Notes: generated by a model from the sequence alone, not told the origin. DNA of 64,000 nucleotides from an uncultured Bacteroidales bacterium (GCA_905234755.1 CAJOIT010000005.1:1-64000); one strand, 5' to 3'. Shown: positions 14,831 through 23,858, numbered from the stretch's first letter. Made by a program: numbers and translations.

Positions 14831-16015
14831 ATGAAATCTTTTTCCTTTAATCTTAACCGTCATTGCCTTGTTCCGGGGATTGTTTTACTAGTTATAGGAA
14901 TACTTGGCACTTACATATACCCTCTTTTTGCAGGGGAAACGCAGACATTAATCGAATCCAGCAGTTTCATGAATTTGCTTATCGATGAACTGCCTTTGGC
15001 CATGCTGATAATGACGTTGCTGTTTGCTCCTATTGTTGAGGAATTTAGCTACAGAAGCTGGACGATGAAAAGCCTCTTCTGGAAATATTTTTCACTAATC
15101 GCCATTACTGCATATACATATTTGGCACTTAACAGCATAATTGTCACCTGCGTGACGTTTGTGGTTCTGCTCTTCCTGTTTTGCATTTTCAAAGGCGACA
15201 AGCACAAGGACCTGATACAATTCCTTCGCATCTTGGTGACGAGCATTTTGTTTTCGCTTGCACATTACCAGAACGAAAGCGGATGGTTCTCGGTGATAGC
15301 ATTTTTCGACAGGCTTGGATTGGCGCTGATTGCCTGCTACCTGGCATTGCGATTCCGCTTTATCTATTCCATTCTGTTTCATTTCGCCAACAATCTGCTA
15401 GCATTTGCATTGTCATATTTCTTTGTTACCGACTACACTTTCGAAATAAACGATGAAAACCATACCGCCAAACTTACGGAAATTTCAATGTTTGATGAGC
15501 AAATGGACCACTGGGACGATGGTGATATTGTTTACACGGGATGCTTACCTACTGTAGCATACAAACTAACAAGAAGTTACAAAAAAGATATAATGTACTA
15601 TCCGTTGGTTTCAAGATACAACCACTATTGCTATTGCGCAACAGCCAACGACAGCACTAAACCAATTCATGGCTGGCAACTTTTCGATGAATTTGTGCAG
15701 CAAACCGGGTTAAGACTCGACACTGTTATTCCAGAAAAAATATACCACCTGAAAATAACCGACACTTCTAGGTTGGTCGTAAGTGGAGAATACGAAAACA
15801 CAATGGACAATTTTGTGAAAAATTTACGAAACGCATACAGAACCTTTTTTGTGCTTGACGACGGCTGTGAAAACATTAAGATTTCAAACAAAATAGAATC
15901 ATACTGGCAAATTGATATGGGAAAACTGATCCCACATCTTTACGAACAATACGGAATAAAGGTTGAGGAACGCGACAATAAAGACTGTAAGATTATTTAC
16001 ATATCGGAACCATAA
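14831..16015 (+). CDS. CPBP intramembrane metalloprotease with extra C-terminal domain
   Basis: 394 aa, longer than the ~200-280 usual in the family. Residues 1-205 contain about eight helices and the CPBP motifs: EE and R of E70-E71-x3-R75 (VEEFSYRSW), a histidine in LFSLAHY (motif 2) and a late FHFANN (motif 3). Such proteins include prenyl-protein CAAX-type proteases and bacteriocin-immunity factors. Residues ~210-394 form a soluble domain without recognised family; its end (IPHLYEQYGIKVEERD) faintly recalls DUF3738-like extracytoplasmic domains. The fusion suggests a sensing or recruiting domain outside the membrane. Flanked by repeat tracts on both sides. Confidence 0.8.
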   Translation: MKSFSFNLNRHCLVPGIVLLVIGILGTYIYPLFAGETQTLIESSSFMNLLIDELPLAMLIMTLLFAPIVEEFSYRSWTMKSLFWKYFSLIAITAYTYLALNSIIVTCVTFVVLLFLFCIFKGDKHKDLIQFLRILVTSILFSLAHYQNESGWFSVIAFFDRLGLALIACYLALRFRFIYSILFHFANNLLAFALSYFFVTDYTFEINDENHTAKLTEISMFDEQMDHWDDGDIVYTGCLPTVAYKLTRSYKKDIMYYPLVSRYNHYCYCATANDSTKPIHGWQLFDEFVQQTGLRLDTVIPEKIYHLKITDTSRLVVSGEYENTMDNFVKNLRNAYRTFFVLDDGCENIKISNKIESYWQIDMGKLIPHLYEQYGIKVEERDNKDCKIIYISEP

Positions 16016-16150
16016 TGAAAGGCTGAAAGGCGAAAAGCCAACTTCAAACAACGTTAAACCCAGAAACGCCGTAGGCATAGAAACTTAGAAACGGGCGCAA
16101 GACCAGTAGACCGCCAGACAGCAAGCCTGTTAGCCTGCTAGCCCTTTTAA
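16016..16150. repeat. Mixed short-repeat tract
   Basis: Contains AAAGGCTGAAAGGCGAAAAGCC, the AAACTTAGAAAC words and AGACCGCCAGACAGCAAGCC units, joining two repeat families found separately elsewhere in the window. Noncoding. Confidence 0.7.
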
Positions 16151-16214
16151 CACATTCACATCAATTTAACTTTACATTAGTCTTTAATTAAATCACACCA
16201 ATGCCATATTTCTT

Positions 16215-16222
16215 TAGATTTG
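16215..16222 (+). promoter_or_regulatory. Promoter -7 box for the lipoprotein at 16245
   Basis: TAGATTTG fits TAnnTTTG, 23 bases before the ATG. Confidence 0.5.
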
Positions 16223-16244
16223 TCGAAACAAAAAAGATTTAGCC

Positions 16245-16727
16245 ATGAAAACAAATCTATTAAGAAACTTTGGGCATTACGCAGTTCCAATAATAGCGTT
16301 GACTGCCATATTTTTTGCATCGTGCAATACAAATTTCAAACAGGAAGAATGTCCGGAATACGCAGGTACATACGGGGCGTTCATTAACCACGTACAGACG
16401 AACATAGAGACATACAGGGCTGCCCAATTCGAAGACATTGAACGCTTTGTGGCTCTCGAACATACCAGCGACTCATGCCGTACCATCATCCAGACCTGCT
16501 GCGGAACATATTCACCCACATACTACGATTACGACGGTGACGGATATGGCGAAACTGAAATTTACGACGTTGCATACCCTGATGGCTATACAATAATCGG
16601 ATATGTTAACAAATACGCAGCAGACATTGTCAAGACACAAAACATAAAGGATATCGACAAGCGCAAAGCAAAGTTCGAAAGCCGCAAGAAAAAACTCATA
16701 AACTACATTGATAGGAAAGTGCTATAG
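16245..16727 (+). CDS. Hypothetical lipoprotein
   Basis: 160 aa. The signal peptide ends at FASC, a likely lipobox. There is a Cys cluster in the middle (SCRTIIQTCCG), then a Tyr/Asp-rich DYDGDGYGETE stretch that resembles a calcium-binding loop, and a basic C-terminal helix. No family is recognised. It has its own -7 promoter box and is followed by a repeat tract. Confidence 0.65.
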   Translation: MKTNLLRNFGHYAVPIIALTAIFFASCNTNFKQEECPEYAGTYGAFINHVQTNIETYRAAQFEDIERFVALEHTSDSCRTIIQTCCGTYSPTYYDYDGDGYGETEIYDVAYPDGYTIIGYVNKYAADIVKTQNIKDIDKRKAKFESRKKKLINYIDRKVL

Positions 16728-16739
16728 GAATGAATCAGT

Positions 16740-16972
16740 ACCAAATCATCAAATTATCAAATTATCAAATCATCAAATTATAAAATCATCAAACGGCGTT
16801 AACCCATCCTGTAAAATCGCGCCATGGCGCGATTCAAGAAACGGCGAAGCCATAGAAACTCAGAAACAGCGTAGCAAGAACGGGGCAGCCCTCAACGAAG
16901 TTAAACTTAGAAACGTGAAACAAGAAACGGCGAAACCATTGAAACGGCGTCAGCCATAAAAACTTAGAAACC
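16740..16972. repeat. AAATTATC tandem words, a 20-bp palindrome and dispersed units
   Basis: 16744-16793 is a near-tandem array of ~10-base CAAATTATCAA/CAAATCATCAA words. A perfect 20-bp palindrome (AATCGCGCCA and its mirror) is at 16815-16834. The dispersed unit ending CCCTCAACGAAGTTAA is at 16879-16904, followed by AAACTTAGAAAC words that run into the ATG of the next gene. Confidence 0.8.
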
Positions 16973-18139
16973 ATGAGAAACTTAATTCTATTCATTTCAT
17001 TCATTCTCTCCACATTCTGCGCCTTTTCGCAGAGCATTACCGGCACTGTTGTCGATAGCGAAACCAAGCAGCCATTGATGTATGCCAACATCTCAGTGAA
17101 GGGCAAAAGCATTGGCGCAATTACCGATTCTACCGGGCGTTTTGAGCTTTTGCGCAAAAACCTATCAAAATCCGATACTTTGGTTTTCTCTTATCTCGGC
17201 TATTCGGTGCAACCGCTTCCCGCAAAAGATTTCCTTGACGGAAAGACCGCTGTTTGCGAGCTGTCACCATTTGCAGAAACCTTGCAGGATGTCGATGTGT
17301 ATCCGTTCACATACTGCCAGATAGCACACAAGTACGATTCCATTATTCGGATTAGCAGGAACTTGCCACCATTCAACACTACTGCTGTATTCCGTCAGAT
17401 AGACATTGAAAACGATACCGTATGCGACATCTTTGAAATCACACTGCTCACCTACATTAACTACAGCGAAAACATTTTCCTGTGCAAGATTATTGGAGAA
17501 AAATCGTATTCCTGCCGACCTGGCGGAACTGCAGGGCATTCCGGTTTATACGCACCATTCATTGGCAACGCTGTATTAATGAAAGATTTGAATTATGGCA
17601 AACGCATATTGCGAGAATCCAGTTGCGATAAATACAATTACGAAATTGCCGAACGTTTTGGCAAGGACACCATCGGTGTGGTTGTAACTCCAAAGAAAAA
17701 AATGCAGAAAACTTTTGACTATGCGCAAATTGTGGTTGATACAATCCGAGGAATTCCGCTATCATTCTCCAGTTTGACAAAACATCACATCTTGAGTTCA
17801 GATGTCAAACGCATATATTACGACTGTTACGAATACGACCACAGCCAATATTTGTATGTAGGCAACCGTCTGCTTATGCGATTTTCAAGCGTTTTTGACG
17901 ATTTTCACTACAAAATAGGGAAACAGAAAAATCATCCGATAATGATACGCACCTACGAAAATGTATCGTTCAATTTCGACAATGTTGTACGACTTGAAGA
18001 AAGCGAATGTTACAATCACATGGACGCTTCCTGTGTCAAATATTTTGATGGTAAAGACTGCGACAGATGGAATGGCTTGTCGTTGGACGAACTGAGAAAT
18101 ATGTTTTGGATAAAACCGCGGATGCTTGGGGAGAAATGA
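16973..18139 (+). CDS. Exported protein with CarboxypepD_reg-like domain
   Basis: 388 aa. A signal peptide ends at AFSQ (residue 20). Residues 21-105 are a carboxypeptidase-D regulatory-like beta-sandwich (SITGTVVDSETKQPLMYANI, SIGAITDSTGRFEL, FSYLGY), the module that begins many Bacteroidota outer-membrane proteins. No TonB-dependent barrel follows; instead about 280 residues form a beta-rich domain of unknown family. It is thus a soluble or surface-attached relative rather than a SusC-type transporter. The leader is a repeat tract with no clear promoter. Confidence 0.75.
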   Translation: MRNLILFISFILSTFCAFSQSITGTVVDSETKQPLMYANISVKGKSIGAITDSTGRFELLRKNLSKSDTLVFSYLGYSVQPLPAKDFLDGKTAVCELSPFAETLQDVDVYPFTYCQIAHKYDSIIRISRNLPPFNTTAVFRQIDIENDTVCDIFEITLLTYINYSENIFLCKIIGEKSYSCRPGGTAGHSGLYAPFIGNAVLMKDLNYGKRILRESSCDKYNYEIAERFGKDTIGVVVTPKKKMQKTFDYAQIVVDTIRGIPLSFSSLTKHHILSSDVKRIYYDCYEYDHSQYLYVGNRLLMRFSSVFDDFHYKIGKQKNHPIMIRTYENVSFNFDNVVRLEESECYNHMDASCVKYFDGKDCDRWNGLSLDELRNMFWIKPRMLGEK

Positions 18140-18196
18140 GGATTTTTTGGTGTAAAAAACTTTCTTGATAAAATTGCATATTTCATTTTATACCAT

Positions 18197-18204
18197 TACT
18201 TTTG
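18197..18204 (+). promoter_or_regulatory. Promoter -7 box for the small toxin-antitoxin pair
   Basis: TACTTTTG, 21 bases before the antitoxin ATG at 18226. Confidence 0.55.
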
Positions 18205-18225
18205 TCCCGAATAATATTTGAAACC

Positions 18226-18378
18226 ATGCAAACTACAATGGCAAATACCATAAAAGAAAAAAAAGGTCAAAGGATTGTGACAAAAAGCAATAGACCTTCG
18301 GAGGATGAGTATATATCGTCCGAACAATTTTTCAAACTTTTGCGAGAAGAGGTTAACCGCCATTATGAAAATCTATAA
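18226..18378 (+). CDS. Small antitoxin-like protein
   Basis: 50 aa: a Lys-rich start, then PSEDEYISSEQFFKLLREEV and a short C-terminal helix. The gene overlaps the downstream RelE/ParE-type toxin by 14 bases, the usual arrangement of antitoxin before toxin. The sequence is too short to assign to a family, and antitoxin identity rests on its position and acidic C-terminal helix. An ATG four codons later is an alternative start. Confidence 0.6.
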   Translation: MQTTMANTIKEKKGQRIVTKSNRPSEDEYISSEQFFKLLREEVNRHYENL

Positions 18379-18676
18379 GGAGGTCGTTTTTAGCAAAGAC
18401 ATACTTGGCGATATTGCCGCTTTAGGTAATTTTATATCGTCGCAAAACACGCAGGAAGCCGCCAATAAATATATTGATGCTTTGGAAGCAGAAATAAGTG
18501 CTCTTATATTTCTCGCCGATGTCATACAGAAATCGCAGTTACAGACAATCCTCCGATACCACCCTGATGCCAAGCGAATGATAACACGGAATCGCAAATG
18601 GAATGTAATTTTTCACACAAAAGGCGACAAAGTGTTTGTTGACAAGTTAATTCCTTGCAAGATGATAAAAGATTAG
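18365..18676 (+). CDS. RelE/ParE-superfamily toxin
   Basis: 103 aa from the ATG at 18365. The pattern is of the superfamily: N-terminal strand, two helices ('ILGDIAALGNFISSQNTQEAANKYIDALEAEI'), then RYHPDAKRMITRNRKWNVIFHTKGDKVFVDKLIPCKM, a beta-sheet with 'WNVIFH' and 'VFVDKLIP' that corresponds to the 'YRI.Y.v.....v.v..I.h' signature. Whether it acts as a ribosome-dependent RNase or a gyrase poison cannot be told from sequence. The longer frame from 18305 is rejected, because it would overlap most of the antitoxin. Confidence 0.75.
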   Translation: MKIYKEVVFSKDILGDIAALGNFISSQNTQEAANKYIDALEAEISALIFLADVIQKSQLQTILRYHPDAKRMITRNRKWNVIFHTKGDKVFVDKLIPCKMIKD

Positions 18677-18964
18677 TTGATTATCATCCCTAACGGATTT
18701 TGTTACTGATTTTGTTCTTAACCATATGAATGTTAAATCATTGAACTTTGAATCCTAATTCTGACGAAAAATATTGATTTTTTTTGCATTGGAAACTAGC
18801 AAAACTGCAACCGAAATTCTTTCATTTCTGCAAAACCGAGACATAACCCTTTGATTTGCAACAACATACAACCAAACAAAAAAAACTCACCAAATGCATT
18901 ATTTTAACTACAAATTACTACATTTGCTTCGTTAAAATTATTATTCACTAAAAACGAAATCAGA
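18677..18964. other. AT-rich gap without visible gene
   Basis: 288 bases with no ORF of note. A TACATTTG box (18919-18926) near the right end serves the next gene. No repeats of the families seen elsewhere. Confidence 0.6.
18919..18926 (+). promoter_or_regulatory. Promoter -7 box for the membrane protein at 18965
   Basis: TACATTTG, 38 bases before the ATG. Confidence 0.5.
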
Positions 18965-19330
18965 ATGAAAAAGAAATTAGCATCAGGAATTGTAGAACTG
19001 CTCATTGGTGCAGGTGGTTTTGCTGCGGTACTTCTTTGCGAGCCTAAATTTTGGGGGATTGCATTGTTAGGGCTTGGACTATGGGTAATCATTGCATTGT
19101 TCATAAAGACAAACGAAGAAATGCCGGAAAAGGCAAAGAAATTCGCAAGGTCAACCAACATTATCTGCGCTTGTATATGGTTGCTGGTAGCGGCATACTT
19201 GTATTTCTGCCCATCAGAAAAATTAGCGGACAATACGACTTGGATTTATATTTCAACCTACATTTTCCTAATTGCACACGGCGTAACGAGTATGGGCGTT
19301 GCCATCAGGATGAAAAAATCAGGAAATTAA
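18965..19330 (+). CDS. Four-helix membrane protein
   Basis: 121 aa. Four hydrophobic helices: about residues 8-24, 28-46, 62-80 and 90-110. The first pairs are joined by short charged loops (IKTNEEMPEKAKKFAR). No family is recognised; by size and topology it resembles small integral membrane proteins of unknown function. A GGACGG hairpin terminator is 20 bases after the stop. Confidence 0.65.
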   Translation: MKKKLASGIVELLIGAGGFAAVLLCEPKFWGIALLGLGLWVIIALFIKTNEEMPEKAKKFARSTNIICACIWLLVAAYLYFCPSEKLADNTTWIYISTYIFLIAHGVTSMGVAIRMKKSGN

Positions 19331-19349
19331 TTCAGAAACACACAAATTG

Positions 19350-19375
19350 GGACGGTCAAAAGCCGTCCTTTTTTT
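19350..19375 (+). terminator. Rho-independent terminator
   Basis: GGACGG (19350-19355) pairs with CCGTCC (19363-19368), and seven T follow. Confidence 0.8.
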
Positions 19376-19394
19376 GCGAAATGACAAGTTTGAT

Positions 19395-19402
19395 TATTTT
19401 TG
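19395..19402 (+). promoter_or_regulatory. Promoter -7 box for the lipoprotein at 19425
   Basis: TATTTTTG, 23 bases before the ATG; it excludes the TTG at 19347, which lies in the previous terminator. Confidence 0.5.
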
Positions 19403-19424
19403 CAACAACTTTTCTGCAAACAAA

Positions 19425-20051
19425 ATGAAAGCAAGACTAATAGTCGCCTGCCTGTTCCTTGTATTGTTGTTTTCAAGTTGCTCTGCCCTGATGTACAAGA
19501 TTATGGGCGTAAAGCAGCCAAACGACTATGATTTGAAAGAAATAACCGCCTATGCCAGCAAGTTCGGAATACCAAATAGCGATTCCTACATTTTGGACAC
19601 GACCTATATGCTTGACATTTTACAATTGTGTAAAAACGACACCTTGCTGCGCAATAACCTTATGCAACCCTTACAAATCAGATTCTACCAAAGAACCGAC
19701 ACACTTTTGTCGTTGCAACTGAACTGTACTGCCGGCGGTTTCCCGAACCTGAAATGGAACAAACGCGGACAACTAGACACGATTCCGCCAAATTTCACCG
19801 TGAATGTTGGCACTTGTCTATTGTTTTGCAAGGATGTAAAATATTTGATACCAATAAGTAACGATTGCCATTCCTTTGATTATTACAACAATGCCGACTA
19901 CAACATAATTTTGTTCTGGTCGGTATTTATGAACAGGCAGAGCAAAATCCTAATCCGCGAAATCCAGGATTACCAGAAGCGTTTCCCCGACAAGAAAATG
20001 AATGTCCTATATGTAAACACCGACAAGATTTTCAGCATATTGGAGAAATAG
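19425..20051 (+). CDS. Hypothetical lipoprotein
   Basis: 208 aa. A lipoprotein signal MKARLIVACLFLVLLFSSC leads into a mixed alpha/beta domain with a central 'NVGTCLLFCKDVKYLIPISNDCHSF' and a C-terminal 'NVLYVNTDKIFSIL'. The alternation of strand and helix could be a thioredoxin-like fold, but no CxxC is seen and no family is recognised. It stands alone with its own promoter between a terminator and a repeat-rich gap. Confidence 0.65.
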   Translation: MKARLIVACLFLVLLFSSCSALMYKIMGVKQPNDYDLKEITAYASKFGIPNSDSYILDTTYMLDILQLCKNDTLLRNNLMQPLQIRFYQRTDTLLSLQLNCTAGGFPNLKWNKRGQLDTIPPNFTVNVGTCLLFCKDVKYLIPISNDCHSFDYYNNADYNIILFWSVFMNRQSKILIREIQDYQKRFPDKKMNVLYVNTDKIFSILEK

Positions 20052-20315
20052 CGACGCAATGTTTTGCACTCGCAAGATGAAACATTTTGAGTGCCCTAAA
20101 GGGCAGAACGGCGAAGCCCTCAACGAAGTTAAATTTGACAAATAGGTTTCAAATTAAACAAATAAGATTTGTATAATTTGTTTAGATTTGTAAGATTTCT
20201 CTCCGTAGGAGACTAACATAAGATAATCAAGGACTCAACGAAGTTAAATCTTCAAATTATCGAATCCTCAAATCTACCAAATCAATCGTAAATCGTACCT
20301 CGTAAATCGTAAATA
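20052..20315. repeat. Repeat-rich gap upstream of the nuclease-thyA-folA operon
   Basis: Holds an imperfect GCGACGCAATG...TTTGCACTCGC inverted repeat (20052-20075), the dispersed unit AACGGCGAAGCCCTCAACGA (20107-20132), a second CTCAACGAAGTTAAA (near 20233), and CGTAAATCGTAC words (20286-20312) shared with 13812-13835. There is no ORF. Confidence 0.75.
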
Positions 20316-20320
20316 ATTAT

Positions 20321-20328
20321 TACTTTTG
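20321..20328 (+). promoter_or_regulatory. Promoter -7 box for the nuclease-thyA-folA operon
   Basis: TACTTTTG, nine bases before the ATG at 20337; the transcript leader would be nearly absent. Confidence 0.6.
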
Positions 20329-20336
20329 CCATCGCT

Positions 20337-20915
20337 ATGGAACAAATAAAGTTAACGGTTAACGGACTTGCCGACAGCAACAATATGACTGGCGCATACA
20401 TTGTTGTACTCTCGGTTGCCAACAGCAAGAAGCGCATCCCAATAGTCATCGACGCCACCGAAGCGCAATCCATAGCAAAAAAAATCACAAGCATGGACAC
20501 GCCTCGTCCGCTAATCCACGAAGTGTTCTCGATTTCGATGCGGAAATTCGAGATAACCGCCGAGGAAGTGCTGATATACAAGTTCGAGGAAGGCATTTTC
20601 TACTCGCGCATATTTTTCAGCCGTGGCGAACAGCACGAATTCGTGGAAGCAAAAACTTCAGATGCAATCGCCCTTTCGCTAATCTTCAACTGCCCTATTT
20701 TTACCACATCGGAAGTCGTTGACAAGGCCGGCGTAATACTCGAGGACGAGGACAAGTACCTGCAATCGGAACGCTACTGCTTCAACCTAAAGGAAGCCGA
20801 CCTCGATGCACTCAACCAACTGATGCAAAGTGCAATAGATGAAGAAGACTACGAATACGCTTCAATAATTAGAGACGAAATTAATTCAAGGAACAAAAAG
20901 GATAAAAATGAATAA
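20337..20915 (+). CDS. Bifunctional nuclease family protein (BFN/DUF151) with UVR motif
   Basis: 192 aa. The DUF151 fold spans residues 1-130 (IPIVIDATEAQSIAKKI, RPLIHEVF, 'KTSDAIALSLIFNCPIF'), a family in which a plant member has RNase and DNase activity. The last ~45 residues hold a UVR-like helix pair (ALNQLMQSAIDEEDYEYASIIRDEI). The gene starts an operon: its end overlaps the nucleoside transporter by 8 bases, then come a hypothetical gene, thyA and folA. A role in nucleotide recycling is a plausible inference. Confidence 0.85.
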   Translation: MEQIKLTVNGLADSNNMTGAYIVVLSVANSKKRIPIVIDATEAQSIAKKITSMDTPRPLIHEVFSISMRKFEITAEEVLIYKFEEGIFYSRIFFSRGEQHEFVEAKTSDAIALSLIFNCPIFTTSEVVDKAGVILEDEDKYLQSERYCFNLKEADLDALNQLMQSAIDEEDYEYASIIRDEINSRNKKDKNE

Positions 20916-22179
20916 CAGCGGAATCAAATTCAGGCTCATCGTAATGAATTTCCTCCAGTTTGCAATCTGGGGAGCCTACCTAACCTGCATGGGAACATAT
21001 TTGTTCAACCACAACATGGGCGGACAAATCGGCATCTTCTACTCGATACAGGGTATTGTTTCGATATTTATGCCTGCACTCATGGGCATAATCGCCGACA
21101 GGTGGATACAAGCCCAGAAAACTCTTGGCCTTTGTCACGCAATTTCGGGAATTGCAATGCTCTGCGCAGGCTTGTACGGCATTATGGCTGGCGATGCAGT
21201 AGAATTTGGAGTGCTGTTTTCTATTTACAGCGTTGCCGTTGCATTCTACATGCCGACCTTGGCTCTGTCGAACTCTGTGGCATACAATGCACTCGACAAG
21301 GCAGGACTCGATACGGTAAAGGCATTCCCGCCAATTCGTATCTTCGGCACAATAGGTTTCATCTGCACAATGTGGATTGTCGATTTGCTCGGATTCCAAC
21401 CTACTGCTGCACAGTTTGTTGTCAGTGGCGGAATTGGAATTGTCCTCGCAATATACTCCTTCACAATGCCTCAATGTCCGACCAACAAGGCTGCATCCAA
21501 ATCCTTTGTTGATGCATTCGGACTACGCGCATTTTCGCTGTTCAAGCAAAAGAAGATGGCTATTTTCTTCATCTTCTCAATGTTGCTTGGTGTTTCGCTT
21601 CAAATAACAAACGGATTTGCAAATCCGTTCCTGACAAGTTTCGGCGGTATAACCGAATATGCCGACACCTTTGGAGTACAGCACGCTAACATTCTTATTT
21701 CGCTGTCGCAGATTTCCGAAACCTTGTGCATATTGCTAATCCCATTCTTCCTAAAACGCTTCGGCATCAAGAAGGTAATGCTTATTGCAATGTTTGCTTG
21801 GGTACTTCGTTTCGGGCTGTTCGGACTTGGAAATCCAGGTTCGGGCGTTTGGATGTTCATACTTTCGTGCATAGTTTACGGTGTTGCATTCGACTTCTTC
21901 AACATCAGCGGTTCGCTCTTCGTTGACAAGGAGACCGACACATCTATCCGTTCATCGGCACAGGGACTTTTCTTCCTAATGACCAACGGAATAGGCGCAA
22001 CCATCGGAACATTGGGAGCACAGGCAGTTGTAAATCACTTTGTATATTCTCAGGAAGGAGCCATGAATGTATGGCAGGGCTGGCAGACAAGCTGGTATAT
22101 CTTTGCGGCTTACGCACTTATAGTTGCCGTATTGTTTGCAATATGTTTTAAGTACAAACACGAAAAAGAAACAAAATAA
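20908..22179 (+). CDS. MFS nucleoside:H+ symporter (NupG/XapB-like)
   Basis: 423 aa with twelve membrane helices. Early motifs 'LQFAIWGAYLTCMGTYLF' and MPALMGIIADRW, and 'NSVAYNALD' with FPPIRIFGTIGFICTMW, match the nucleoside H+ symporter branch of the major facilitator superfamily. It would import nucleosides for salvage, which fits its operon with thyA and folA. The start overlaps the previous gene by eight bases, implying coupled translation. Confidence 0.88.
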   Translation: MNNSGIKFRLIVMNFLQFAIWGAYLTCMGTYLFNHNMGGQIGIFYSIQGIVSIFMPALMGIIADRWIQAQKTLGLCHAISGIAMLCAGLYGIMAGDAVEFGVLFSIYSVAVAFYMPTLALSNSVAYNALDKAGLDTVKAFPPIRIFGTIGFICTMWIVDLLGFQPTAAQFVVSGGIGIVLAIYSFTMPQCPTNKAASKSFVDAFGLRAFSLFKQKKMAIFFIFSMLLGVSLQITNGFANPFLTSFGGITEYADTFGVQHANILISLSQISETLCILLIPFFLKRFGIKKVMLIAMFAWVLRFGLFGLGNPGSGVWMFILSCIVYGVAFDFFNISGSLFVDKETDTSIRSSAQGLFFLMTNGIGATIGTLGAQAVVNHFVYSQEGAMNVWQGWQTSWYIFAAYALIVAVLFAICFKYKHEKETK

Positions 22180-22182
22180 GAC

Positions 22183-22584
22183 ATGAAAGTTCTATTGACA
22201 TACATAGGACCCGATGATGCAATAAAGGTTGATTTTCCAATTATCCCACAATACGACAGCAGAGTTTTGCTATCTACTTACGATTACAAAAAAGTTGTCA
22301 AGATTGTGTATGACCAATTCAAAAAGGTTTCGTTGGATTTAGGCGCCACGAAAAAGGAAAAGGAAATGGCTGTCAGAATGTATATAGAAAACGCAACGGT
22401 GCAATATATCGACATTGTGTGGGACGAAGAAGACCAAGCCTACCTTCCGCTGATTTCGATGTCGCAACCTATGAACGACTATGACGACGACATGGAAGAT
22501 GACGATTTCATGGACGATGACATAGAGGAAACACCTCACCACAAGAACCATCCTCACGGAAAAAAGAAAAACCTGTTCAACTGA
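22183..22584 (+). CDS. Hypothetical acidic protein
   Basis: 133 aa. Residues 1-95 are an alpha/beta domain (MKVLLTYIGPDDAIKVDFP); the tail is a poly-Asp/Glu stretch (NDYDDDMEDDDFMDDDIEE) followed by a His/Lys-rich end. No family is recognised. It is separated by only three bases from its neighbours on both sides, so it belongs to the nucleoside transporter-thyA operon. Soluble and cytoplasmic by appearance. Confidence 0.7.
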   Translation: MKVLLTYIGPDDAIKVDFPIIPQYDSRVLLSTYDYKKVVKIVYDQFKKVSLDLGATKKEKEMAVRMYIENATVQYIDIVWDEEDQAYLPLISMSQPMNDYDDDMEDDDFMDDDIEETPHHKNHPHGKKKNLFN

Positions 22585-22587
22585 TAT

Positions 22588-23382
22588 ATGAAACAATATC
22601 TCGACCTACTACAGCGCGTACTCGATGAAGGCGTACGCAAAAGCGACCGCACAGGAACTGGCACAATAAGTGTGTTCGGACACCAGATGCGCTTCAACCT
22701 GCAGGACGGATTTCCCTGCCTCACAACCAAGAAGTTGCATCTAAAATCGATAATCCACGAACTGCTATGGTTCCTCGCTGGCGACACAAACATTAAATAC
22801 CTGAACGACAACGGAGTACGCATCTGGGATGAGTGGGCGGATGAAAACGGCGACCTCGGTCATGTTTATGGCTACCAGTGGCGTTCGTGGAAAACTCCCG
22901 ACGGACAGACCATAGACCAGATTTCAAACCTTGTTAAGTCGCTAAAGGAAAATCCCGACTCGCGCCGACACATCGTTAGCGCTTGGAATGTCGCCGACAT
23001 CGACAATATGGCTTTGCCACCTTGCCACGCACTGTTCCAGTTCTATGTTGCCGATGGAAAACTTTCGTGCCAGCTATACCAGCGTAGTGCCGACCTGTTC
23101 CTCGGAGTGCCGTTCAACATCGCCTCCTACGCATTGCTAACCATGATGTTGGCACAAGTATGCGGATACCAGTACGGCGAATTTATCCATACTTTCGGCG
23201 ATGCGCACATCTACCTCAACCACCTCGAACAGGTACACACACAGCTCGAACGCACACCGCGTCCGTTGCCTAAGATGAAGATAAATCCCAATGTAAAGGA
23301 TATTTTCTCGTTCAAGTACGAAGATTTTGAATTGGTTGACTACAACCCATATCCGCACATTAAAGCAGAAGTTTCGGTATGA
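22588..23382 (+). CDS. thyA: Thymidylate synthase ThyA
   Basis: 264 aa, the same length as the E. coli enzyme. ThyA methylates dUMP to dTMP with methylene-tetrahydrofolate, which becomes dihydrofolate. Conserved stretches include [16 protein letters not shown], the catalytic Cys146 in [31 protein letters not shown] and HIYLNHLEQ. The gene overlaps folA by four bases (ATGA), so the two enzymes of the thymidylate-dihydrofolate cycle are co-expressed. Confidence 0.98.
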   Translation: MKQYLDLLQRVLDEGVRKSDRTGTGTISVFGHQMRFNLQDGFPCLTTKKLHLKSIIHELLWFLAGDTNIKYLNDNGVRIWDEWADENGDLGHVYGYQWRSWKTPDGQTIDQISNLVKSLKENPDSRRHIVSAWNVADIDNMALPPCHALFQFYVADGKLSCQLYQRSADLFLGVPFNIASYALLTMMLAQVCGYQYGEFIHTFGDAHIYLNHLEQVHTQLERTPRPLPKMKINPNVKDIFSFKYEDFELVDYNPYPHIKAEVSV

Positions 23383-23858
23383 CAGACAGGCAGATAACAA
23401 TGATAGTGGCAGTTGCCGAAAATGGAGCCATCGGCAAGGACAACAACCTGCTGTGGCATATCAGCGGCGACCTCAAGCGCTTCAAGGCGATAACTACGGG
23501 ACATTCCATAATAATGGGGCGCAAGACCTATCTTTCGTTCCCGAAACGCCCCCTACCCGACCGCAAGAATATAATTCTCACCACAGGCGACAACACTTAT
23601 GAAGGCGCTTACACCGCCAAGAACATCGAGCAAGCCCTTGCCCTTTGCGACAGCGATGAAGTCTTCATCATTGGTGGAGAATCAATATACAGGCAGTTTT
23701 TGCCATACACAACCAAGATTTACCTCACGCGCGTACATCGCAGTTATGATGCCGATACATTCTTCCCCGAACTCAACATGAACGAATGGAAAATCGTTGA
23801 AACCGAAGAACATTTGGACAGCGAACCTCCGTTTACATATCTGACTTTGGAAAAATAA
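23379..23858 (+). CDS. folA: Dihydrofolate reductase FolA
   Basis: 159 aa. It reduces the dihydrofolate made by ThyA back to tetrahydrofolate with NADPH. Visible motifs: '[31 protein letters not shown]' with the substrate-binding Asp, the cofactor motif [24 protein letters not shown] and FIIGGESIY. The start overlaps the thyA stop by four bases. It is the last gene of the operon; a converging minus-strand gene lies 76 bases on. Confidence 0.98.
   Translation: MTDRQITMIVAVAENGAIGKDNNLLWHISGDLKRFKAITTGHSIIMGRKTYLSFPKRPLPDRKNIILTTGDNTYEGAYTAKNIEQALALCDSDEVFIIGGESIYRQFLPYTTKIYLTRVHRSYDADTFFPELNMNEWKIVETEEHLDSEPPFTYLTLEK

Noticed and set aside
16708..16959. 83-codon plus-strand ORF
   Set aside because: It is made of tandem repeat words (NHQIIKLSNHQIIK) in a noncoding tract.
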